A DNA stretch of 64,000 bases from an uncultured Shewanella sp. (lineage in GTDB: Bacteria; Pseudomonadota; Gammaproteobacteria; Enterobacterales; Shewanellaceae), in the NCBI RefSeq assembly GCF_947501665.1, contig NZ_CANMWS010000021.1, forward strand, positions 1 through 64,000, in the 5' to 3' direction. The position numbers and the translations under genes are program-made. The notes below the pieces were generated by a model, which ran no database searches, was not told the origin of the DNA, and saw nothing but the letters and a program-made list of their open reading frames with translations. Shown here piece by piece: positions 25,394 through 32,342 of the stretch. How positions within the stretch are numbered: the first letter of the stretch is position 1; each line of letters starts with the position of its first letter.

Positions 25394-25621
25394 ATGGCGA
25401 AAAGCCCCCGTGTAGTATCGGAGGCTTCTCTGGAGATGTTCGAAATTCAGCTAGAAAACGAACACCCTAATGTTAGTACTAAAGTGAAAAAATGCCAGTT
25501 TGTATGGGATAAACAAGAGCCAGTTTCAAAGTGGGAGTGTACACGGGCAAAATGGATTCAAAAAAGGCAAGGAAGTACGAATCAAGTTATAGCTAGTCGC
25601 TGTAAGGCTAAAGGGTTGTAG
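25394..25621 (+). CDS. Small cargo protein in the G-I gap (75 or 61 aa)
   Basis: Unknown small basic protein with three Cys (KKCQFVW, KWECTRAKW, ASRCKAKGL) and a Trp-rich centre. The ATG at 25394 has no binding site, and the gpG terminator (25403-25426) lies within this 5' part. The in-frame ATG at 25436, 12 bases after GGAGG, may be the true start (61 aa). It occupies the position where D3112-like phages of Pseudomonas carry anti-CRISPR genes. No aca-type HTH gene follows. Confidence 0.45.
   Translation: MAKSPRVVSEASLEMFEIQLENEHPNVSTKVKKCQFVWDKQEPVSKWECTRAKWIQKRQGSTNQVIASRCKAKGL
25403..25430 (+). terminator. Possible terminator after gpG
   Basis: AGCCCCCG / CGGAGGCT (25403-25410 with 25419-25426, one mismatch) with an 8-base loop and TTCTCT tail. 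Confidence 0.45.
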
Positions 25622-25712
25622 ATTTTAAAGTTTATTTAAAAATATTTAAAAATCAGCAGTTTTAGATTAATATCTAAGCCTGTTTTTTTATGTTTTTGTA
25701 AGCGTTAGAGGG

Positions 25713-26483
25713 ATGAAGAGAATGTTAGGGATGGATGATAAAGTTGGGAAAGCCTTTTGGGTGTTTATGGGGCTTGATGCTATTTTACTACTGATTACTT
25801 CTACGTTTTATTTTGAATTGACTCAGAGGTCTACTGTTACTTTAGTTGCGGCCTTTATTGCTTTTAGCTCAATTTTTTTTGCTCAAGTGTGGATGGATTC
25901 AAGGCAACGGCGAGATCATCAATTGGAAATACAAAAGCAAGAAAACCAGCATAAACATGATTGGCAGCGTGATAAAGAGGCTAAACTACTAGAAAAACAA
26001 GAAGAAGTGATCAAACTGGTATTAAAAGTAAAGTCGGAAGTCGATACGATGAAAATAATCGCTAATGGAAAAATAGGTTTGGAACGTGATAAGTTGAACA
26101 AGAAATCTGAAGAAATTGGTAGTGCTGATAAAGAATCCAATGAAGAAATCAATAGTTCGAATAAAAAAATGGCTGAGCAATTTTTCGATGAATATAAATT
26201 ATTAATAGATGATGTATTTATTTTAAGTGCTTTATTAGAACTGTATCCTTTTTCGAATAAGGAGGAAATGATCAAAGTATGTGGGGAGCTAATACCAGAG
26301 ATAAAGCTTTTGAAGGCTATCATAATATTTATAGATGCTAACCCTGTTGGTTTGGAAAACAAAGCAAGTCATTCAAATGAAATACTTTCTAAATTGGAAA
26401 CTATGCTTAAAAATTTAACGAAGTATATATTGAATACCCCTAATGACATGTTAGAGCCAGAACCATCAAAAGAAGCGGCTTAA
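25713..26483 (+). CDS. Cargo membrane protein with long coiled coil (256 aa)
   Basis: Two N-terminal helices (about 12-34, KAFWVFMGLDAILLLITSTF, and 39-58, TVTLVAAFIAFSSIFFAQVW). A strongly heptad-like charged stretch (about 62-150) follows, then a helical end domain. AT-rich. Same plan as 24144-24881, though I see no clear sequence match. Start is ATG 25713 or 25722. It lies between a probable gpG terminator and late promoter B, so it is outside the late head operons and may be made in the lysogen. Function unknown. Confidence 0.55.
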   Translation: MKRMLGMDDKVGKAFWVFMGLDAILLLITSTFYFELTQRSTVTLVAAFIAFSSIFFAQVWMDSRQRRDHQLEIQKQENQHKHDWQRDKEAKLLEKQEEVIKLVLKVKSEVDTMKIIANGKIGLERDKLNKKSEEIGSADKESNEEINSSNKKMAEQFFDEYKLLIDDVFILSALLELYPFSNKEEMIKVCGELIPEIKLLKAIIIFIDANPVGLENKASHSNEILSKLETMLKNLTKYILNTPNDMLEPEPSKEAA

Positions 26484-26582
26484 TATAATGTGCGCTTAAA
26501 AATCATTATTTAAGGCCCAAGCTCTAAAACCCACCCTAAGGTATGCCAGTGTCCCCGTTCGTGGCATACAGAGAGATTTAAA

Positions 26583-26616
26583 CAGGGTTTAAACACTATT
26601 AGCGTGTTTGACCCTG
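26583..26616 (+). terminator. Hairpin after cargo block 2
   Basis: CAGGGT...AAACAC pairs with GTGTTT...ACCCTG (26583-26596 with 26604-26616); tail ACTCTCTTTTC. The stem includes two TTTAAA units of the phased-repeat type. Confidence 0.45.
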
Positions 26617-26684
26617 ACTCTCTTTTCACTTATTTTGATTATGCTGTACTAATGTTGTTTTAAGCCGCGTTAGTTTTTGCTCTT

Positions 26685-26708
26685 GACGCGTGAGCGTCTT
26701 CTCCTTTT
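26685..26708 (+). terminator. Small terminator before late promoter B
   Basis: GACGC-GTGA-GCGTC followed by TTCTCCTTTT. Same form and relative place as the hairpin before promoter A. Confidence 0.55.
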
Positions 26709-26717
26709 AAGTGCTCT

Positions 26718-26769
26718 CCTGAAACCTTTCCAATCCATCCCCCATGGTTTTTTTTGCATCATGGCAATA
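26718..26769 (+). promoter_or_regulatory. Late promoter B (head block)
   Basis: CCTGAAACCTTTCCAATCC at 26718-26736 with dyad GAAA-CC-TTTC, then 13 bases, then TTTTTTGCATCAT. Predicted start about 26769, leaving a 20-25-base leader to the protease gene. In Mu the corresponding late promoter PI lies before gene I. Confidence 0.65.
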
Positions 26770-26793
26770 TGATTTCTTCATTGCCGTGTGTGT

Positions 26794-27945
26794 ATGTTCC
26801 AACTTGCCGCCCTCACCAGTAGCGTCACCTTTGCCCTTAAGCCCACCGACGACGGCTACATTCAAGCCTTGCCCGATGGAGTCTTTAATGCCGTGGATGG
26901 CCGCCCTCAAGATGTGATAGGCGGTAAATGGTTAATGGACGCCACTGCCTTTGCCGCCATGCAAGCTAATACGCCTCACCAAGCTGGGGACTTAGTGATT
27001 GATTATGAACACCAAACCCTGAATAAAGAGAAAAACGGCCAGCCTGCCCCCGCTGCTGGTTTTTTTAATATCAAAGACATTCAGTATCGTGAAGGTCAGG
27101 GCTTGTTTATTAAGCCGGACTTTACCGACAAGGCACAGGCGCATCTCACTGCCCGAGAATACAAATATTTTTCCCTCGTGTTTGGTTACGACACCGACAC
27201 GGGCCGCCCGCAGTACATTCATAGCGGCGCGCTCACTAACAGGCCCGGCGTCGATGGCATGTTGCCGCTCGCTAGCCTCAGTGCGGAAATAAGCCCTCGT
27301 ATACATCATTTAACGTATTCAACTGATCCAACCCCTCAACAAGGAGATATTCCCGTGAATGAAACCCTAAAAAAGCTGCTCGAAAAACTGGGCATAGACA
27401 TTGGCGATCCCAATGCCGCCTTGACCGATGAGCAGGCCACTGCCGCCCTCAGCGCATTGGACAGCTTAGTGACTCAAGCGGCTGAGGTGCAGCCACTGAA
27501 AACCCAAGTGGCGGCGCTGAGTGCACAAACTCAAGCCGCAGGCGCGCATACCCAAACAGTCAATCTAACTCAGTATGTGCCCATCGCGACCTTTAATGCG
27601 TTGCGTGAAAAGCTGGTGAGCCTCAGCGCCGAGAATGGCCAACTCACTATCGAGCAAGCGGTTAAAGATGCGCTGGATGCTGGCAAAGTGTTGGCCTGTG
27701 AAGAAGACTATTTATTAGCCATGGGCAAGCAGCAAGGCATGGCCGCGCTGAGTGCGCACCTTGATAGTCGCCAACCCATCGCCGCGCTAACCACTAAGCA
27801 GACCACCACAGTGACCCCACCTGCGTCAAATCATCAGGGTAAACCCGATGCCATGGCCGCGCTGTCCAGCGAAGAGAGGCAAATGGCGGACTCGTGGGGC
27901 ATGTCACATGACGATTTCAAAACAGCCAAAAAGGATGACAAATAA
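26794..27945 (+). CDS. Head maturation protease/scaffold, Mu gpI-like (383 aa)
   Basis: The N-terminal 170 residues are the Mu-like protease domain. Key lines are IQALPDGVFNAVDGRP, GDLVIDYEHQTLNKEKNGQP (the Asp-Tyr-Glu-His block) and YFSLVFGYDTDTGRP (a probable catalytic Ser). The C-terminal part (from about 188) is helical scaffold that can also be made alone from an internal start at 27355. Start is ATG 26794; a GTG at 26788 is possible. Ends in TAATG shared with the capsid gene. Confidence 0.88.
   Translation: MFQLAALTSSVTFALKPTDDGYIQALPDGVFNAVDGRPQDVIGGKWLMDATAFAAMQANTPHQAGDLVIDYEHQTLNKEKNGQPAPAAGFFNIKDIQYREGQGLFIKPDFTDKAQAHLTAREYKYFSLVFGYDTDTGRPQYIHSGALTNRPGVDGMLPLASLSAEISPRIHHLTYSTDPTPQQGDIPVNETLKKLLEKLGIDIGDPNAALTDEQATAALSALDSLVTQAAEVQPLKTQVAALSAQTQAAGAHTQTVNLTQYVPIATFNALREKLVSLSAENGQLTIEQAVKDALDAGKVLACEEDYLLAMGKQQGMAALSAHLDSRQPIAALTTKQTTTVTPPASNHQGKPDAMAALSSEERQMADSWGMSHDDFKTAKKDDK
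27355..27945 (+). CDS. Nested in-frame scaffold protein, Mu gpZ-like (196 aa)
   Basis: Inside gene I, a GTG at 27355 is preceded by a strong AAGGAGAT (27341-27348) with good spacing, in the same frame. In Mu the I/Z pair works this way: Z is the scaffold alone, I is protease plus scaffold. The chain is Ala/Gln-rich and helical (about 55-75 look like a coiled coil: TQAAEVQPLKTQVAALSAQT), as expected for a scaffold. Confidence 0.75.
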   Translation: MNETLKKLLEKLGIDIGDPNAALTDEQATAALSALDSLVTQAAEVQPLKTQVAALSAQTQAAGAHTQTVNLTQYVPIATFNALREKLVSLSAENGQLTIEQAVKDALDAGKVLACEEDYLLAMGKQQGMAALSAHLDSRQPIAALTTKQTTTVTPPASNHQGKPDAMAALSSEERQMADSWGMSHDDFKTAKKDDK

Positions 27946-28865
27946 TGGCCATTATTAATGCCGCAAGTTTGCAAGCTCTGCGCACTATGGTGCGCAGTGA
28001 GTTTCAAAAAGCACTGGTGAATACCGATCCCAGCTATCAAAAAATTGCCACTGTGGTGCCGTCGAATACTAAATCGAATACTTATGGCTGGCTGGGCAGC
28101 ATGCCGTCATTTCGTGAGTGGATCGGCGATAGGGTGATCAACTCCATTAAAGAGCACGGTTACAGCATCACTAACCGCACCTTTGAGAACACCATAGGTA
28201 TCAATCGCGATGATGTGGAAGACGACACCTTAGGCATTTATGCGCCCATGGTGCAAGCGCTGGCGCAAGAAGGGCAAGAGTTCCCCAATGAGCTGGTGTA
28301 TGAACTGCTCGCCAATGGCTTTGGTACAGCCTGCTACGACGGGCAAAACTTTTTTGATGCGGATCACCCAGTCAATACCAAGCATGACGGCACAGGTACA
28401 GACAGCTCAGTCTCTAACGTGTTGGTCGATGTTGCCTATACGGGCAGCCCTTGGTATTTGATGGACACCACCCGTCCACTTAAACCGCTCATTTTTCAAG
28501 AGCGGCGTAAGCTGGCATTAAATACCTTGTTCAATCCCACCGATCCAGCTGTGTGGGTGAAAAATGAGTTTCAGTTTGGTGCGGACTTGCGTTGTGAATC
28601 GGGCTTTGGCTTTTGGCAGTTGGCGTTCGCGGGCAAGATTGAACTTAATGCCACTAATTTGTGGGCGGCGAAGCAGGCCATGTCGAACTTCACCCGCGAT
28701 GGTGGCAAGAAGCTCAAAGTCAGGCCTAACTTGTTGGTTGTTTCTTCAAGCGAGGAAGAGAAGGCCACTAAATTGCTGACCCGTGACTTTATTGATGAAG
28801 GCGGTACCACAGTGAACAATGAGCTTAAGGGCATGTTTGAGCTGTTAGTTGTGCCTGAGCTGTAA
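27945..28865 (+). CDS. Major capsid protein, Mu gpT-like (306 aa)
   Basis: Main head shell protein with the HK97 fold. The family pattern is clear: SLQALRTMVRSEFQKAL near the N-terminus, then WLGSMPSFREWIGDRVI, IGINRDDVEDDTLGIYAPM, and DADHPVN near the middle. Length matches Mu T. It starts on the last base of the preceding stop and is likely the most highly made protein of the late head operon. Confidence 0.93.
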   Translation: MAIINAASLQALRTMVRSEFQKALVNTDPSYQKIATVVPSNTKSNTYGWLGSMPSFREWIGDRVINSIKEHGYSITNRTFENTIGINRDDVEDDTLGIYAPMVQALAQEGQEFPNELVYELLANGFGTACYDGQNFFDADHPVNTKHDGTGTDSSVSNVLVDVAYTGSPWYLMDTTRPLKPLIFQERRKLALNTLFNPTDPAVWVKNEFQFGADLRCESGFGFWQLAFAGKIELNATNLWAAKQAMSNFTRDGGKKLKVRPNLLVVSSSEEEKATKLLTRDFIDEGGTTVNNELKGMFELLVVPEL

Positions 28866-28920
28866 CGGAATGAGCAAGCATTAAATAAATCACGAATGAG
28901 TAAGTTATGGAGAGAAACAT

Positions 28921-29412
28921 ATGGATACTAATACCAGTGCTAAGGTCATTAATCTGGCTCACGACGGCTACCGTCGGGCAGGCGTGGCCTTTACTAAAGG
29001 TGAGAATTTATTGTCCAAGCTGGACAAGGCTCAGTTGGCGCAAATTGAGGCGGATCCACGCCTCAAGCTGCTGTCAAAAGGTGGGTTGTCGACCGTTACC
29101 GATGACAGCCAAACGCCGAGCGGGGCCGTGGATGATCTTGCAAGTGCAGCCGCGCTAGTGCCAGATAACGCGGCTGATAACACGCCGTCCGCGCCAGTCA
29201 AGAGTAGCAATGAGCAAGATATGGAGCAGGTGTTTGAGGCCATTGCCTCACTTGAACTCGCTAATAAAGATCACTTCACTGTTAGCGGTAAGCCGCAGGC
29301 GGCGGAGCTTGAAAAGCGCCTTAATCGCAGCGTCAGTGCTAGCGAGCGAGACGGAATGTGGCAAGCCTACCAAGACAATCAGATCCAAGATCATCAAGAC
29401 GAGGACGCTTAA
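28921..29412 (+). CDS. FluMu gp35/HI1506-like head protein (163 aa)
   Basis: N-terminal domain with RRAGVAFTKGENLLSKLDKA and QLAQIEADPRLKLL, the FluMu_N pattern. An acidic, low-complexity linker (about 60-100) and a C-terminal helical domain (NKDHFTVSGKPQAAELEKRL) follow. Good GGAGAGAAAC start. Located after the capsid gene as in other Mu-like phages; probably a head decoration or completion factor. Confidence 0.72.
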   Translation: MDTNTSAKVINLAHDGYRRAGVAFTKGENLLSKLDKAQLAQIEADPRLKLLSKGGLSTVTDDSQTPSGAVDDLASAAALVPDNAADNTPSAPVKSSNEQDMEQVFEAIASLELANKDHFTVSGKPQAAELEKRLNRSVSASERDGMWQAYQDNQIQDHQDEDA

Positions 29413-29415
29413 GTG

Positions 29416-29835
29416 ATGTATGCCGACGCATCGCAGATGATAACCCGTTTTGGTGAGCAAGAGCTAATCGAATTGACCGATAAAAACGGGCAGGCGGGGG
29501 AGTTGGTGCAAACCGTACTCGATGGTGCGTTGGCGGATGCTAGCGCCACTATCGATGGTTATCTGGCGGGGCGTTATGCGCTGCCGCTGGCCTCAATCCC
29601 TCAAGTACTAGTGCCTATTTGTTGTGACTTGGCCCGTTATCAGCTCTATGACGAACAGGCCAGCGAGCAAGTGAGCAATCGCCATAAACACGCCATGCGC
29701 TTTTTGGAGTTGCTGGCATCGGGAAAAGTGAGCTTAGGTCTGAGCGATGAAGGAGAAGTGCAGGCGGATGATTTACCCGAAGTGGTGAGCGCGGGCAGCG
29801 TGTTTGCTCGCGATAAGTCCACAGGCTTTCTCTAA
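29416..29835 (+). CDS. DUF1320 protein, Mu gp36-like (139 aa)
   Basis: Head-tail connector of the gp36 type. Recognisable lines are MITRFGEQELIELTD, DASATIDGYLAGRYALPL and CCDLARYQLYDE. Start ATG at 29416; an adjacent GTG lies at 29413. Sits between the FluMu protein and the tail terminator-like gene. Confidence 0.82.
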   Translation: MYADASQMITRFGEQELIELTDKNGQAGELVQTVLDGALADASATIDGYLAGRYALPLASIPQVLVPICCDLARYQLYDEQASEQVSNRHKHAMRFLELLASGKVSLGLSDEGEVQADDLPEVVSAGSVFARDKSTGFL

Positions 29836-29866
29836 TGCTTTTTAGAGAAGAGATGAAGGAAAGTAA

Positions 29867-30313
29867 ATGATCGACTCCATTATTAGCCGTTTAAGTGATG
29901 CTAGCTTGGATGCTACAGGCAAAAATCCTTGGTTGTCAGTGGAGGGCTTGCTGGACTTGTCCGAGCTTGAAAACCGCAGTCAGCAGCGGTTCCCTAAATT
30001 GTATGTCATTGAACTGACTGAGCACGCGCGGCCTGATGTACGCGGCTCAGGCCCGGCGCTGCAAAGTGTGCAAGCCGAAATTGGCGTGATTTGTTTGATG
30101 TCAAAACGTAATGGTGCTTGCCCCAGTTTAACGCCGATTAGGCAGGCTGTGCGCTCGCGCTTGTTTGGTTTTGTGCCGCAAAGTGACAGTAACAGCAGTC
30201 ATGACTATGAACCCTTATGGCTAGGTGGCGGCGGTTTACTCAAAATCAACGCGGGCCATGTGGCATGGCTGGATAAATTCATGACCGAATATACTGCGCA
30301 AGCAGCGCAATAA
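29867..30313 (+). CDS. Tail terminator-like protein, Mu gp37/DUF1834-like (148 aa)
   Basis: Probably closes the tail tube and joins it to the head. A helical N-terminus (MIDSIISRLSDA) is followed by an alternating strand region (KLYVIELTEHARPDVRG, QAEIGVICLMSKRN) and PIRQAVRSRLFGF. Its position before the tube gene fits. GGAAAG precedes ATG. Confidence 0.62.
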   Translation: MIDSIISRLSDASLDATGKNPWLSVEGLLDLSELENRSQQRFPKLYVIELTEHARPDVRGSGPALQSVQAEIGVICLMSKRNGACPSLTPIRQAVRSRLFGFVPQSDSNSSHDYEPLWLGGGGLLKINAGHVAWLDKFMTEYTAQAAQ

Positions 30314-30325
30314 AAGGAGAGAGAC

Positions 30326-31228
30326 ATGCGTAAATTTAGAAAAAAAGCGCTGGTGTTTGCCAAAGAGACCCAATACGGCATCGATGCCATTGATGGCGGC
30401 GAAACCGCCATGAGTGTGCTGGGCCGTGAGATGAAGATCACGCCGCTGGCGGGGGAAAATACCGCGCTGGACTATGACAACGGCTTATTAGGCAATAGCG
30501 CCGAAATTGCCACCGAGACCTATGTAACGCTGGAATTTGGGCTTGATTGGGCGGGCAGTGGTGAAGCCACCACCAATGCGCCTTATGATAATCTACTCAG
30601 TGCGTGTTTACGTCAAAGCAGCGCAGGCACAGGGCAAATTGAGCGCAGTATTAATGATGATAGTAGTGACAGCGTGACCTTCTATTTTTACCTTGACGAT
30701 GCATTGCATGCATTAACGGGGGCGCGGGGTAACATGAAATTGGAGGCAAAAGCGAAATCCTTCCCCACCATTAGCTTTACCTTTACTGGCTTGTTTGTCG
30801 CCATTACCGCAGCGGCCATTCCCGCCACTAACTTTGCCACATGGCAAACTCCGCTAAAAGTCGGGGCGGCCAATACCGCTTGCTTGCTGGATGGCAGCGC
30901 CGCCAAACTCATTAGCTTTGAGTATGACCAAGGCAATGAGGTGCAATACACCGAATACGTGGGCCATGAAGAAGTGATCATCACTGATTATGCCCCCAGC
31001 GGCAAAATTGTGCTGGAAGCGGCGAGCCTCAGTGATTTTGATCCGTTTGCGGCCAATACGAAAATACTTGAGTTTACGCTGACCCATGGTGTGGCGGGTA
31101 ATACCATTAGTTTTCGCTGTGACGAATTACAATTGGGCCGCGCTGAGTACGGGGATCAAGACGGCATTTTAACCTATGAAATTCCCATTCGCCCCATCGG
31201 GAATAGCGATTTATTGATCACTAAATAA
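30326..31228 (+). CDS. Tail tube protein of siphophage type (300 aa)
   Basis: Beta-rich chain with repeated Thr/Ala segments, the form of long-tail tube proteins (LAGENTALDYDNGLLGNSAE, TYVTLEFGLDW, ISFTFTGLFVAI). There is no sheath gene upstream, which sets this tail apart from Mu's contractile one and resembles D3112/B3. AAAGGAGAGAGAC precedes ATG. Confidence 0.75.
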   Translation: MRKFRKKALVFAKETQYGIDAIDGGETAMSVLGREMKITPLAGENTALDYDNGLLGNSAEIATETYVTLEFGLDWAGSGEATTNAPYDNLLSACLRQSSAGTGQIERSINDDSSDSVTFYFYLDDALHALTGARGNMKLEAKAKSFPTISFTFTGLFVAITAAAIPATNFATWQTPLKVGAANTACLLDGSAAKLISFEYDQGNEVQYTEYVGHEEVIITDYAPSGKIVLEAASLSDFDPFAANTKILEFTLTHGVAGNTISFRCDELQLGRAEYGDQDGILTYEIPIRPIGNSDLLITK

Positions 31229-31237
31229 GAGACAAAC

Positions 31238-31426
31238 ATGGAAGAGCAAATAATAGCTGCAATGAAAATGGTTCAAGTTCATTCAAAAACTAACACTATG
31301 TTAGAGGCCGTTGGCGTTGTAGAAGAAATGTGCCCAGAGGTATCTCGAGAGCAGTTAATGCTGATTTGGGTAGGCGTGAATGCTGCACAAATGAGTGAAA
31401 TAAAAATCCAGAAAAAAGCCCCTTAA
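31238..31426 (+). CDS. Small hypothetical protein after tail tube (62 aa)
   Basis: AT-rich short gene nine bases after the tube gene. Helical: AAMKMVQVHSKTNTMLEAV... CPEVSREQLMLIWVGVNAAQ. Composition differs from the tail genes. A phased TTAA array follows. Function unknown. Confidence 0.5.
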   Translation: MEEQIIAAMKMVQVHSKTNTMLEAVGVVEEMCPEVSREQLMLIWVGVNAAQMSEIKIQKKAP

Positions 31427-31438
31427 TTTTTATCCAGG

Positions 31439-31528
31439 ATAAACCCTGGTTAAACCCGATTTAAATGTGAGTCAAACACGTTTAACGCCCATTTAAATTG
31501 TATTTAATACCCGTTTAATTTCATTTAA
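31439..31528. repeat. Phased TTAA array, copy 2 (about nine units, 10-11-bp period)
   Basis: TTAA-type tetramers start at 31439 (ATAA), 31450, 31461, 31472 (TCAA), 31482, 31493, 31504, 31515 and 31525. Units resemble TTTAAACCCGT. It fills nearly all of the gap between the small gene and the chaperone gene. Confidence 0.78.
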
Positions 31529-31554
31529 TCGATAGCTAAAAAGAGATGTTAACC

Positions 31555-31932
31555 ATGAGCCAAACTACTAATACCACCTCTACTCATTCAGCGGATCAGC
31601 CCGCGTTTATTTTTACGCCAGAGCGCCACGTTAAGCAGTGGCCCGCCGTGATTAAAATTGCCAGCGATGGTGGGCACGTCATCGAACATGAGATTTTTCT
31701 TGATTTGGTGTTACTGCCCCAAGATGAGTACATTAAAACCATGCAGAATGGCGATGCGGCGGTGTTTGACCGCATTATGACAGGTTTTAGCGGCATTCAA
31801 GGCCCCGATGGTTCGCCCCTTGCCGATACGTCTGATAACCGCGCCGCGTTGTATCAGCATGTGCCTTTTACGGAAGCACTGGTGACGGCCTATCGCCACG
31901 CGAACTCAGGTGAAGCCGCAAGAAAAAACTAA
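31555..31932 (+). CDS. Tail assembly chaperone, lambda G-like (125 aa)
   Basis: Helper that keeps the tape measure protein ready during tail building. Sequence AFIFTPERHVKQWPAVIKIA and HEIFLDLVLLPQDEYIKTM. It lies two genes before the tape measure as in lambda-like tails. The frame ends at TAA (31930-31932) just after the slippery heptamer AAAAAAC. The ATG at 31555 is better spaced from GAG than that at 31546. Confidence 0.72.
   Translation: MSQTTNTTSTHSADQPAFIFTPERHVKQWPAVIKIASDGGHVIEHEIFLDLVLLPQDEYIKTMQNGDAAVFDRIMTGFSGIQGPDGSPLADTSDNRAALYQHVPFTEALVTAYRHANSGEAARKN
31923..31929 (+). promoter_or_regulatory. -1 ribosomal frameshift site (A AAA AAC)
   Basis: In the reading frame of the upstream gene the codons are AGA AAA AAC TAA, so the heptamer A-AAA-AAC is exactly in the X-XXY-YYZ phase. 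A -1 slip avoids the stop and continues CTA ATC GAG GGG GTG into the downstream frame. The predicted fusion is about 242 residues, like lambda G-T. Confidence 0.8.
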
Positions 31933-31940
31933 TCGAGGGG

Positions 31941-32282
31941 GTGCGTGAGCTGTATGCACGCCCGCAACTTAATAGTAAAGAACAGCAGGCAGTGGATGAT
32001 GAAATGCGCCTGCTGAATATCACATCTGATGCACCGGTTAATATTGGCCCCATCGAATTTTGGTCAGAACATGAAACCGCTCTTATGTGGTGGCTACAAG
32101 TGCAGGACTTAATGCGTTACAGCCACAACCAAATGACCGTTTGTGAAGGCTTAGACGTCATGGCAGTGCAAGCAGATGTGGCCATGTCGGGCCGGAAAGT
32201 TAACGCAGTGGATTATCAAAAGCTGCGCCTTATTGGCCATACCGTGACAGGCCTCATTAATGAGCAGTTAATGAAAAGATAA
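31941..32282 (+). CDS. Chaperone extension, lambda T-like (DUF1799-like), made by frameshift
   Basis: This frame has only a GTG at 31941 and no good binding site. It is open upstream through 31929, so it should be expressed as the C-terminal part of the fusion. Contains GPIEFWSEHETALMWWLQVQ, similar to the Trp-rich DUF1799 core of chaperone extensions. Ends near the tape measure gene. Confidence 0.7.
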   Translation: MRELYARPQLNSKEQQAVDDEMRLLNITSDAPVNIGPIEFWSEHETALMWWLQVQDLMRYSHNQMTVCEGLDVMAVQADVAMSGRKVNAVDYQKLRLIGHTVTGLINEQLMKR

Positions 32283-32342
32283 TGAGCAGCTAATGAACCA
32301 GCCTTGAGCGCAGTTTTATATAAAGTGAACAAAGGAAACGCC

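Noticed and set aside
25394..25621. Calling the small protein an anti-CRISPR
   Set aside because: Only position supports it. There is no sequence match I recognise and no aca regulator.
26541..26569. GTATGCCA / TGGCATAC hairpin as a terminator
   Set aside because: It is followed by GAGAGA and not by T; it may be structural but is not a convincing terminator.
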